Made by a program: the position numbers and the translations under genes. DNA of 64,000 bases, from positions 138,570 to 202,569 of the forward strand of contig CAZSAK010000002.1 in NCBI GenBank assembly GCA_964605155.1, in the 5' to 3' direction. The notes under the pieces were generated by a model. The model ran no database searches. It was given only the letters and a program-made list of their open reading frames with translations, and was not told where the DNA came from. The DNA comes from CAZSAK01 sp964605155 (GTDB taxonomy: Bacteria > Pseudomonadota > Gammaproteobacteria > SZUA-140). Positions 54,443-62,336 of the stretch are shown here, in pieces (positions within the stretch are counted from its first letter, which is position 1; each line of letters begins with the position of its first letter).

Positions 54443-55804
54443 CTATTTTCCGATACAAAAACTGGCGAATATCCTTCCCAGCAGGTCATCCGGGGTAAAC
54501 TCACCCGTGATCTCGTTAAGGGCGTTTTGCGCCTGGCGCAGATCCTCCGCCAGCAGATCGCCCGCGTGTTCCGCCAGTCGTTGTTGCGCCTGTTCGAGAA
54601 AATGCAGCGCACGATTCAGTGCGTCCAGGTGACGGCGCCTGGCGATGAAACTCCCTTCTCCAGCAGACCGCAGGCCGGCGCATTCCTTGAGATGCCGGCA
54701 CAGCAGTTCGATGCCCGCACCGGTCCTGGCCGAGATCATCACCTCGCTGCGATGCATGTCATTAACATCGTGATCGATGAGCGATGCGCGCCTGCCCGAC
54801 AGATCGATCTTGTTGCGTACCAGGGTATAGGGCCTGTCAGGCAGTTGTTGTTCGAATTGTTGCACAAACGCAGCGGACGCGGGTTCGTTGTCATCGACGA
54901 CCAGCAACACGCGATCGGCGCGTTTGATCTCATCCCACGCGCGACCGATGCCAATCTTTTCGATGGCATCGGCATGGTCATGCAGTCCCGCCGTATCGAT
55001 GATGTGTAACGGCATACCGTCTATAGTGATCTGTTCGCGTAGCACATCACGAGTGGTGCCGGGCTGGTCTGTCACAATCGCGCGATCATACCGCGCCAGG
55101 CGATTCAACAGACTCGACTTGCCCGCGTTCGGTCTGCCGGCGATCACAACGTTCATGCCTTCGCACATCAGACGTCCCTGTTCCGCAGTCGACAACACCT
55201 GCTCTAAAGTTTGCATAGTTTTCACCAGCCGATTCTCGATATGACCTTCGTCCAGAAAGTCGATCTCCTCATCGGGAAAGTCGATCGCCGATTCGATATA
55301 CATTCGCAACTCAATCAGTTGCTGCACCAATTCCCGTATCCGGCGCGAGAATTCACCCTGCAGCGAGTGGATGGCCGATTGCGCAGCCTGTGCCGAGGCA
55401 CTGTCAATCAGGTCGGCAATCGCCTCGGCCTGGGCAAGATCGATCTTGTTATTCAGAAAGGCGCGCAGTGAAAACTCCCCCGGCCGGGCGAGTCGCGCAC
55501 CGAGCGCCATGACGCGCCGTAATAGTAAATCCATCACGACCGGCCCGCCATGGCCGTGCAGTTCCAGGATATCCTCGCCGCTGAATGAGTGCGGCGCGGG
55601 AAAGTAGAGCGCGACACCCTTGTCAATGACCCGCTGGGCTTCATCACTGAAGTCATGCAACTGCGCGCGTCTCGGTGACGGCACATGACCCAGCACAGCA
55701 ACGGCAATGTCCTTCACCAGTGGCCCGCTGATCCTGATAATGCCGATACCACCGCGCCCGGGCGGCGTAGCAACAGCTGCGATGGTATCGTTTGCGAGTT
55801 CCAT
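54443..55804 (-). CDS. mnmE: tRNA modification GTPase MnmE
   Basis: MnmE (TrmE) works with MnmG on U34 of tRNAs. The 453-residue protein has the tetrahydrofolate-binding N-domain (MELANDTIAAVATPPGRGGIGIIRISG), the G domain with GRPNAGKSSLLNRL, DTAGLHD and RNKIDLSG, and the C-terminal FASFCIGK with the conserved Cys. It converges with tgpA (20-base gap). Between it and mnmG lies the moxR-DUF58-tgpA operon on the opposite strand. Confidence 0.97.
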   Translation of the reverse strand: MELANDTIAAVATPPGRGGIGIIRISGPLVKDIAVAVLGHVPSPRRAQLHDFSDEAQRVIDKGVALYFPAPHSFSGEDILELHGHGGPVVMDLLLRRVMALGARLARPGEFSLRAFLNNKIDLAQAEAIADLIDSASAQAAQSAIHSLQGEFSRRIRELVQQLIELRMYIESAIDFPDEEIDFLDEGHIENRLVKTMQTLEQVLSTAEQGRLMCEGMNVVIAGRPNAGKSSLLNRLARYDRAIVTDQPGTTRDVLREQITIDGMPLHIIDTAGLHDHADAIEKIGIGRAWDEIKRADRVLLVVDDNEPASAAFVQQFEQQLPDRPYTLVRNKIDLSGRRASLIDHDVNDMHRSEVMISARTGAGIELLCRHLKECAGLRSAGEGSFIARRRHLDALNRALHFLEQAQQRLAEHAGDLLAEDLRQAQNALNEITGEFTPDDLLGRIFASFCIGK

Positions 55805-55862
55805 GCGGGATTACTAATGCGGTCGACTCATGATGTCCACCATGCGGACATGAAGACGGGAA

Positions 55863-57542
55863 TTACGTGGGCTTTGCAGCCGCCTTTTCGATACGGCGGG
55901 TGATATACCATTGTTGCAGTATCGACAACATGCTGTTGGCAACCCAGTACAGGACCAGCCCGGAAGGAAAAAAGGCAAAGAAAGCGGTAAAGATGATCGG
56001 CAACATCTTCATGACCTTGGCCTGGATCGGATCAGGTGGCGCCGGATTCAATTGTTGTTGTAAAAACATGGTGGCGCCCATCAACAGCGGCAGGATGTAG
56101 TAGGGGTCCTTCACCGACAGGTCGTTTATCCAGAACATGAAGGGCGCCTGGCGCAACTCCACGCTTTCCAGCAACACCCAGTACAATGAGATAAAGACCG
56201 GGATCTGTACCAGGATCGGCAGGCATCCGCCGAGCGGATTGATCTTTTCCTTTTTGTACATCTCCATCATCGCCTGACTCATACGCTGACGGTCATCGCC
56301 ATAACGTTCTCGCAGTGACTGAATCTTGGGTTGCATACGTCGCATGTTAGCCATGGACTTATAACTGGTCTCGGAAAGCTTGTAAAAAGCCAGTTTGATG
56401 ATCAGTGTCAGAATGATGATCGACCAACCCCAGTTGCCGATAAGGCCATGGATCTTTTCAAGTAACCAGAACAACGGCTGCGCGATCACGGTCAACACGC
56501 CGTAGTCCACCGTAAGTTTCAAGCCGGGGGCAACCTTTTCCAGACGATGTTGTTCCTTGGGACCGATATAGATCCGGCTTTGAAAATTACCGCTATCCCC
56601 CGCGTTGATCGTAACCTCGGGTGAGACCAGGCCCAGTATATAGGGCCTGTCAGCGGGCGCCTTGGAGTAATAGTGATCTTCCTGATCCCTGCTCGGAATC
56701 CAGGCACTCAGAAAATAGTGCTGGATCATGGCCGCCCAGCCGTTTTTGATATCACGACTTAGGTCCTTGTCTTCCATGGCATCGAACTTGATCTTCTGGT
56801 ATTTGTCCTCTTCGCTGTAGATCACTCCACCTGTATAGGTATAGATGAACCTGCTCTTTTCATCTTCACCGGGCTTGCTACGCTGGAATTGGTTATATTG
56901 ATGACCCTTCCATGCAGCGGTGGAATCGTTATGAACCTCGTGAGCAACGTCGATCACATAGCTATTACGGTGAAACGTAAAAGTCTTTATAACACTGATC
57001 CCCGACGGACCTGTCCACTTCAGCGGTACCGTGAGCTGCTGTGCAGCATTCGCCAGGCGGTATTCAGTGCGCTCGGCGCTATAACGGGCATGATGGTCCG
57101 GAGCCTGCTGTCTCTGTTGTGATAACAATCCGCTCTGGGCGATGAAGATATGTTGCCCCTTGTCCTGCATAAGCTGGAACGGCACGTTGGGTGAGTCCCT
57201 TGAAACCGGATATTCAATCAGATCCGCCTGTCGTAAATCGCCGCCGAGAGTGTCAATCTCTACATCCAGCAGGTCGGTCACAACATGTATGCGTTGCGCG
57301 GATTTCAATGCCTCAGGAGGCCCGGCAGGCGTCTCAGGGGTGGAGGCCGTTTGCTCCGTCATTGTTTGAATTTCATCCGGTGGCGATACGGGGACATCGG
57401 AGGAAGCCGGTGCCGGCGATTCGTTCGCCGTTGCCGGTTGGGAAGTCGTCTCATGTTCACCGAAATCCCTTTGCCATGCCTGCCATAACATCAGCAATAC
57501 AAATGACAACGCAAAAAACAGGATGATCCGCTGATTATCCAT
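55863..57542 (-). CDS. yidC: Membrane protein insertase YidC
   Basis: YidC inserts and folds inner-membrane proteins alone or with Sec. The 559-residue protein has an N-terminal helix (IILFFALSFVLLMLWQAW), a large periplasmic domain typical of Gram-negative YidC, and the conserved core: GNWGWSIIILTLIIKLAFYKLS, YKKEKINPLGGCLPILVQIPVFISLYWVL and a C-terminal tail rich in basic residues. Length is close to E. coli YidC (548). It overlaps yidD by 8 bases. Confidence 0.97.
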   Translation of the reverse strand: MDNQRIILFFALSFVLLMLWQAWQRDFGEHETTSQPATANESPAPASSDVPVSPPDEIQTMTEQTASTPETPAGPPEALKSAQRIHVVTDLLDVEIDTLGGDLRQADLIEYPVSRDSPNVPFQLMQDKGQHIFIAQSGLLSQQRQQAPDHHARYSAERTEYRLANAAQQLTVPLKWTGPSGISVIKTFTFHRNSYVIDVAHEVHNDSTAAWKGHQYNQFQRSKPGEDEKSRFIYTYTGGVIYSEEDKYQKIKFDAMEDKDLSRDIKNGWAAMIQHYFLSAWIPSRDQEDHYYSKAPADRPYILGLVSPEVTINAGDSGNFQSRIYIGPKEQHRLEKVAPGLKLTVDYGVLTVIAQPLFWLLEKIHGLIGNWGWSIIILTLIIKLAFYKLSETSYKSMANMRRMQPKIQSLRERYGDDRQRMSQAMMEMYKKEKINPLGGCLPILVQIPVFISLYWVLLESVELRQAPFMFWINDLSVKDPYYILPLLMGATMFLQQQLNPAPPDPIQAKVMKMLPIIFTAFFAFFPSGLVLYWVANSMLSILQQWYITRRIEKAAAKPT

Positions 57543-57780
57543 GAGGTACTTGTGGCTGTTTCACAGGATGATCTGGTACCTCATCAATGCCACCCGGATG
57601 CCACGGGTGGCATTTCAGCAGCCTGCGGATGGCCAATGCACCACCGTGTATAACTCCGTATCTTCGGAGTGCCTCCTGGGCATAACATGAACATGTGGGG
57701 AAAAACCTGCAACTATGCCCCAGCACTGGACTCAGGACATATCGATAGACGCGGATTATACCGATTAGGATTTGTCGCAT
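57535..57780 (-). CDS. yidD: Membrane protein insertion efficiency factor YidD
   Basis: An 81-residue protein matching YidD: IIRVYRYVLSPVLGHSCRFFPTCSCYAQEALRRYG, with the conserved cysteines, then the LLKCHPWHPGGIDEVP signature. It is thought to help YidC-dependent insertion from the inner-membrane surface. It overlaps rnpA at its start by 16 bases and yidC at its end by 8. Confidence 0.95.
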   Translation of the reverse strand: MRQILIGIIRVYRYVLSPVLGHSCRFFPTCSCYAQEALRRYGVIHGGALAIRRLLKCHPWHPGGIDEVPDHPVKQPQVPHG

Positions 57781-58127
57781 TGACCTATTTCACTCCAGAG
57801 CCTGGACAATGTCACCCGTAACTGATCGTCGGACTTCTTTGCTATGCCGGGTTGCCCGATAATGATGATGTCATAACCCCCGAGCGATGCCTGATTAAGG
57901 CGAAAGCTTTCCCGTACAACACGCTTGAAATGATTGCGTGAGACAGCTTTTTTCGAGTACCGCTTTGAGATGATCAGGCCGAGACGCGCTGCATCCGAAT
58001 CATTGGACCGAACCAGCGCGGTCACGCCATTACCGGCAAATTTTCTTGCATCGTTAAAGACATGCTGATAATCGAGTGGCTTGGTAAGTCGGCGACGCTT
58101 GGTCAGGCGTTTACTGGCGGCGCGCAA
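57765..58127 (-). CDS. rnpA: Ribonuclease P protein component
   Basis: RnpA is the protein subunit of RNase P. The 120-residue protein contains KRRRLTKPLDYQHVFND at its start, the RNR-like basic signature KRYSKKAVSRNHFKRVVRESFR and a C-terminal strand-helix (YDIIIIGQPGIAKKSDDQLRVTLSRLW). An open frame extends 17 codons upstream across rpmH; I take the TTG at 58127, the first start after the rpmH stop. The 3' end overlaps yidD. Confidence 0.92.
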   Translation of the reverse strand: MRAASKRLTKRRRLTKPLDYQHVFNDARKFAGNGVTALVRSNDSDAARLGLIISKRYSKKAVSRNHFKRVVRESFRLNQASLGGYDIIIIGQPGIAKKSDDQLRVTLSRLWSEIGQCDKS

Positions 58128-58146
58128 TACGACATCACAGCATTGA

Positions 58147-58281
58147 TTATGCGCTAAGGCGAGCACGCCCTTTTGCACGGCGACGCTTTATGATCGAACG
58201 GCCCGCGGCCGTTTGCATGCGCGCCCTGAAACCATGCGCGCGCTTTCGTTTTAAATTACTTGGTTGAAACGGTCTCTTCAT
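58147..58281 (-). CDS. rpmH: 50S ribosomal protein L34
   Basis: Reading the minus strand from the ATG at 58281 gives 44 residues, MKRPFQPSNLKRKRAHGFRA then RMQTAAGRSIIKRRRAKGRARLSA, a complete L34. The length and the TFQPS-like, HGFRARM and RRRAKGR blocks are those of the family. The QTAAGRSII segment differs slightly from E. coli ATKNGRKVL. It lies between rnpA and dnaA, on the opposite strand to dnaA, which is the classic arrangement. Confidence 0.97.
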   Translation of the reverse strand: MKRPFQPSNLKRKRAHGFRARMQTAAGRSIIKRRRAKGRARLSA

Positions 58282-58477
58282 AACACATTAATAATTTCCG
58301 ATGTTGCGGTGCGGCCTGTACAGTTCAAAAAGACGGTTAAAATACTCGTGTTTTGGGGGTCGTGTCAATATTTCGTTAATTATAAAGATAAAATATCAGG
58401 TGTGGATTACCTCACTGATCAGGTATACACTTCATGTTCTTTGTCATCATGAGAGATCGTTTGAGGGAGTGACGACA
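58282..58477. promoter_or_regulatory. Divergent rpmH-dnaA intergenic region
   Basis: A 196-base gap with AT-rich tracts (for example around 58355-58400) and one near-consensus DnaA box on the minus strand (TGTGGATTA, about 58401-58409; one mismatch). It must hold the promoters for rpmH and dnaA. I cannot name -35 and -10 elements with confidence. Confidence 0.45.
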
Positions 58478-59845
58478 GTGGGGATTTCTCTATGGAAAAG
58501 ATGCCTGGATCACCTCGAAGGTGAGCTCAGCGCACAACAATTCAATACCTGGATCAGACCATTACATGCCGTAGAAGAAAGCGATACCCTGCGATTGCTG
58601 GCACCAAACCGCTTTGTACTGGATTGGGTCAATGACCGTTTTATGGGGACGATTTCAGACTACATCGCACAGCTTAGAAACGGCCAGGGTCCGCAGGTCT
58701 CACTCGAGATCGGCAGCAAACAGGCCGCGCCGTTAGACATTACAAACACTGCAGCACCTGGCCCTAAAAATAACGCGGGCGGATCGGATTTCAGACGCAA
58801 CAATAACTACCCCGAGGTTACATATGTCTCCTGCCTGAGATCGGAATTTACCTTCGACAACTTTGTCGAGGGCAAATCAAACCAACTGGCCCGTGCCGCA
58901 TCGATCCAGGTGGGTGAAAATCCCGGAGGCGCCTACAACCCCCTGTTCATTTACGGCGGCGTCGGGCTCGGGAAGACCCACCTGATGCATGCCATCGGCA
59001 ACCTGATCGTCCAGCGCAATCCGTCATCCAAGGTTATCTATATCCATTCGGAACGCTTCGTCGGTGATATGGTCAAGGCCCTGCAACATAATGCTATCAA
59101 TGACTTCAAACGATATTACCGCTCCGTCAATGCCTTGTTAATCGATGACATCCAATTCTTTGCCGGCAAAGAACGATCACAGGAGGAGTTCTTTCATACC
59201 TTCAATTCACTGCTCGAGGGACAAAGCCAGGTCATCATGACCTGTGACCGTTACCCGAAAGAGGTCGGGGGACTGGAAGAACGGCTAAAATCACGATTCG
59301 GCTGGGGTCTGACCGTTGCCATCGAGCCGCCCGAGCTCGAAACCTGTGTTGCAATCCTGAAAACCAAGGCCAGTCAGATGAATGTCGAGCTCCCCAATGA
59401 TGTGGCGTTCTTCATCGCCAAGCGTATTCGTTCCAATATCCGCGAGCTGGAAGGGACCCTGCGACGGGTGATCGCCAATTCACGTTTCACGGGACTACCG
59501 ATCACGCTGGACCTCGCCAAGGAGGCACTCAAGGACCTGTTGGCATTGCAAGATAAGCTGGTGACTATCAGCAACATACAGAAAACGGTGGCCGATTATT
59601 ACAAGATCCGGGTCGCCGACCTGTTGTCAAAGCGCCGTTCACGTTCCGTTGCCCGACCACGGCAGCTCGCCATGGCGCTTGCTAAGGAATTGACGACCCA
59701 CAGCCTGCCGGAGATCGGTGATGCATTTGGTGGACGTGACCACACCACGGTCCTACATGCCTGTCGAAAGATCAAGGAGTTACGTGATTCAGACATGCGG
59801 GTCAGTGAGGATCATACAAACCTGTTAAGATCCCTATCGACATGA
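58478..59845 (+). CDS. dnaA: Chromosomal replication initiator protein DnaA
   Basis: DnaA opens the origin by binding DnaA boxes. The 455-residue protein starts MGISLWKRCLDHLEGELSAQQFNTWIRPL from a GTG at 58478 with a GAGGGAG ribosome site 8-9 bases upstream. Another GTG at 58469 has a ribosome site too close. Domain III has Walker A YGGVGLGKTHLMHAIG near 159-174 and Walker B NALLIDDIQFFAGK; the C-terminal DNA-binding domain has RPRQLAMALAKELTTHSLPEIGDAFGGRDHTTVLHACRKI. Length is close to E. coli DnaA (467). Confidence 0.98.
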   Translation: MGISLWKRCLDHLEGELSAQQFNTWIRPLHAVEESDTLRLLAPNRFVLDWVNDRFMGTISDYIAQLRNGQGPQVSLEIGSKQAAPLDITNTAAPGPKNNAGGSDFRRNNNYPEVTYVSCLRSEFTFDNFVEGKSNQLARAASIQVGENPGGAYNPLFIYGGVGLGKTHLMHAIGNLIVQRNPSSKVIYIHSERFVGDMVKALQHNAINDFKRYYRSVNALLIDDIQFFAGKERSQEEFFHTFNSLLEGQSQVIMTCDRYPKEVGGLEERLKSRFGWGLTVAIEPPELETCVAILKTKASQMNVELPNDVAFFIAKRIRSNIRELEGTLRRVIANSRFTGLPITLDLAKEALKDLLALQDKLVTISNIQKTVADYYKIRVADLLSKRRSRSVARPRQLAMALAKELTTHSLPEIGDAFGGRDHTTVLHACRKIKELRDSDMRVSEDHTNLLRSLST

Positions 59846-60041
59846 TCGGGATATCCTGTGTATCGATTTACCGTTGTGGATAAGTCCGGCTATAACCACA
59901 GCTTACCCACACTCACAAAACCCGGTCTACCGTCTTTATGCACAGGATTATACTACGTTAATTAACTGATTTATATAAAAACTTTTGAAATCCGGGGCAG
60001 ATTGCGCAAAGCCTAATAACTATAAACATAAATATATAAAT
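59846..60041. other. dnaA-dnaN intergenic region with DnaA boxes; candidate oriC
   Basis: The 196-base gap holds TGTGGATAA at 59875-59883 (perfect box, minus strand), TTACCCACA at 59903-59911 (one mismatch) and TTATGCACA at 59936-59944 (fits TTATNCACA). It then becomes strongly AT-rich from 59948 to the dnaN start. Box cluster plus AT-rich stretch next to dnaA is the usual bacterial origin layout, but I cannot exclude the 11.3 kb cluster or the rpmH-dnaA gap. Confidence 0.6.
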
Positions 60042-61142
60042 ATGAAATTTACTATAGATCGTGAAGCACTCATCAAACCCTTACAGACGGTAAGCGGTGT
60101 CGTCGAACGCCGCCAGACCTTGCCAGTGTTATCAAACGTACTGGTAAAGATAACCTCTGACCAGCTTTCCATGCTGGCTACTGATCTCGAGGTTGAAATG
60201 CAGGCACAGGCCTCGGTCAAAGAGGCAAAACCGGGGGAGATAACCCTTCCGGCAAGAAAATTCATGGATATATGCCGCGCATTGCCGGAGAACTCCAAAA
60301 TCGAGGTGAATATTGATGACAGCCGCGCGGTCATCCGTTCGGGGAAAAGCCGGTTTGTCCTGTCAACCTTGCCAGCAGCAGAGTTCCCAAATATGGAGAC
60401 GAGCAAGGATGTTCTGTCATTTTCCATACCACAGGGCGTGTTAAGACATAGCATCGAGCGTACCCATTTCGCCATGGCGCATCAGGATGTTCGCTATTAT
60501 CTCAACGGCATGTACCTGGAAACGACCAATGACCTGATTCGCATGGTCGCCACGGACGGTCATCGACTGGCACTCTGTGAGACAGGAATAAAGATAAAAA
60601 CAAAGGAAAATCAAAATATTATAATACCAAGGAAGGGTGTGCAGGAACTCCTGAGACTCCTCAGTGATGGTGATGAACCGGCACAGGTACAGCTGGGTGC
60701 GAATTACATCAGGATTACCACGGACGGTAACGCTTTTACCTCGAAACTGATCGATGGACGGTTTCCGGATTATCAGAATGTCGTGCCTGACGGAGGTAGC
60801 AAACATATTACCTGTTCACGGGCCGTATTGCGGCAGGCCTTGAACCGTGTCTCCATCCTGTCCAATGAAAAATACCGGGGTATACGCCTGCAATTTACCA
60901 AGGGGTTACTGAGGATCTTCGCACATAACCCTGAGCAGGAAGAGGCAGAGGAGGAAGTGGCGATTGACTATGACGGTGACAATCTCGAGATTGGATTCAA
61001 TGTAAACTATCTGCTCGATGCCATCACTGCAGGTACATCTGAGCAGGTCGAACTGCATCTGACGGATCCAAACAGCAGTTGTCTCATCCAGGGTGCCAGC
61101 GAAAAAGACTGTAAATATGTGGTCATGCCGATGCGGTTATAG
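60042..61142 (+). CDS. dnaN: DNA polymerase III beta sliding clamp
   Basis: The beta clamp holds DNA polymerases on the template. The 366-residue protein starts MKFTIDREALIKPLQTVSGVVERRQTLPVLSNVL and has three repeats of the clamp fold, with FVLSTLPAAEFPN, RYYLNGMYLE, VATDGHRLALCE and the end CKYVVMPMRL. An upstream in-frame start at 59985 gives residues not in the family. The leader before ATG is AT-rich with no clear ribosome site. The length equals E. coli DnaN. Confidence 0.98.
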   Translation: MKFTIDREALIKPLQTVSGVVERRQTLPVLSNVLVKITSDQLSMLATDLEVEMQAQASVKEAKPGEITLPARKFMDICRALPENSKIEVNIDDSRAVIRSGKSRFVLSTLPAAEFPNMETSKDVLSFSIPQGVLRHSIERTHFAMAHQDVRYYLNGMYLETTNDLIRMVATDGHRLALCETGIKIKTKENQNIIIPRKGVQELLRLLSDGDEPAQVQLGANYIRITTDGNAFTSKLIDGRFPDYQNVVPDGGSKHITCSRAVLRQALNRVSILSNEKYRGIRLQFTKGLLRIFAHNPEQEEAEEEVAIDYDGDNLEIGFNVNYLLDAITAGTSEQVELHLTDPNSSCLIQGASEKDCKYVVMPMRL

Positions 61143-61221
61143 GCAACTAACCCCGCTTGACAAGGTCAAATCCCAGAACAGGCGCCCATGATGATGACTT
61201 CCAGCTACCCTAATTTCGAGA

Positions 61222-62304
61222 ATGTCGTTACTAGATCTCAAGGTTAATAATGTCAGAAACCTCAAAAAGGTCGAGATTAATCCCGCTCCACATATAAACC
61301 TTATTTACGGCCCGAATGCCAGCGGCAAGACCAGTCTGCTGGAATCCATCTATGTCCTTTCCAGGGGCAAGTCATTTCGTACCCATCATCTTGCGCACGT
61401 TATCAACCGCGAAAGCAACATGTTCACGATAACCTCGTGCGTAGCCACGCACGAAGGTCACAGGACACGGCTCGGTATCGAGCATACGGAAGGGAGATCC
61501 AGGATGAAGGCGGAGGGCGCCCCGCTTAAAAGAGCCTCGGAACTGGCCGGCTATCTGCCGGTGATCATCATAAACCAAGAATACAGTCAATTTTTTAATC
61601 TGGGTCCCAAGTCTCGCCGCAGATTCCTGGATTGGGGCGTGTTCCACGTGGAACCATCATTTTTGACCCTCTGGCGTCGCTATAACCGCGCCTTGAGACA
61701 ACGTAATGTGCTGTTACAGGACTCAAGGCGCGCTGCCTCCACCGGATCATGGGATGATGAACTCGACTATGCTGCCGAAAGGCTGGATACGCTCAGGTCA
61801 AACTATGTACAAAGGTTAACCGATCTGTGCCAGGCATATTTCAGTCGCCTGTTCAACGATGAGACCGTGTTTTCCATCCATTACAGACGGGGTTGGCAGG
61901 ATGGCGCGAGGCTTTCCACCATCCTGAAGCAGTCATTTGCCAGGGACAGGGCGCTGGGCTATACACACTCCGGCCCTCATCGAGCAGATCTGAGAATCAT
62001 GCTCCGGGCAAGGCCCGCCCAGGAGTTGGTCTCTCGGGGCCAGCTAAAGCTGCTGGTTTATACCCTGTACCTTGCTCAGGCAAGCCTTTTTCAGGAAATA
62101 ACTGGCCGACCCTGTATAATCCTCGCAGACGACATCGGTGCGGAACTCGATGCAACCCGGATGTCATCCTTGATGAATCTGATTCAGGAGATGGGGGTAC
62201 AGGTCTTTGTGACCATGACCGAGCGGGACCGCGAGATCTATCGGGAAGGTCCGGTACAAAAAATGTTCCACGTGGAACATGGATGGATAAAAGAAGTGAT
62301 ATAA
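61222..62304 (+). CDS. recF: DNA replication and repair protein RecF
   Basis: RecF loads RecA at gaps. The 360-residue SMC-like ATPase has Walker A YGPNASGKTSLLESIY near 29-44, the signature-type region SRGQLKLLVYTLYLAQASLF, and Walker B IILADDIGAELDATR. Two parS-like palindromes lie inside its coding sequence. One of them, near the 3' end, encodes MFHVEH; the other encodes VFHVEP, so parS function and protein sequence coexist. The stop forms TAATG with a ten-codon mini-ORF before gyrB. Confidence 0.96.
   Translation: MSLLDLKVNNVRNLKKVEINPAPHINLIYGPNASGKTSLLESIYVLSRGKSFRTHHLAHVINRESNMFTITSCVATHEGHRTRLGIEHTEGRSRMKAEGAPLKRASELAGYLPVIIINQEYSQFFNLGPKSRRRFLDWGVFHVEPSFLTLWRRYNRALRQRNVLLQDSRRAASTGSWDDELDYAAERLDTLRSNYVQRLTDLCQAYFSRLFNDETVFSIHYRRGWQDGARLSTILKQSFARDRALGYTHSGPHRADLRIMLRARPAQELVSRGQLKLLVYTLYLAQASLFQEITGRPCIILADDIGAELDATRMSSLMNLIQEMGVQVFVTMTERDREIYREGPVQKMFHVEHGWIKEVI
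61640..61655. promoter_or_regulatory. parS: parS site 1 (inside recF)
   Basis: TGTTCCACGTGGAACC matches the parS pattern known for pseudomonads; the central GTTCCACGTGGAAC is a perfect 14-bp palindrome. It is expected to be the ParB loading site for the ParB encoded at 45.1-46.0 kb. Confidence 0.85.
62263..62280. promoter_or_regulatory. parS: parS site 2 (inside recF, near its end)
   Basis: ATGTTCCACGTGGAACAT is an 18-bp perfect palindrome containing the parS core. It lies 24 bases before the recF stop and 608 bases from site 1. Confidence 0.88.
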
Positions 62305-62336
62305 TGGATATTTTGCTTGAAAGAGATGCCCAATGA
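62304..62336 (+). CDS. Ten-codon mini-ORF coupling recF to gyrB
   Basis: An ATG overlapping the recF stop (TAATG) opens a frame of ten codons, MDILLERDAQ, whose TGA overlaps the gyrB ATG (ATGA). The peptide itself is unlikely to have a function; the overlaps suggest a relay of translating ribosomes from recF into gyrB. Chance is possible with such a short frame. Confidence 0.35.
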   Translation: MDILLERDAQ

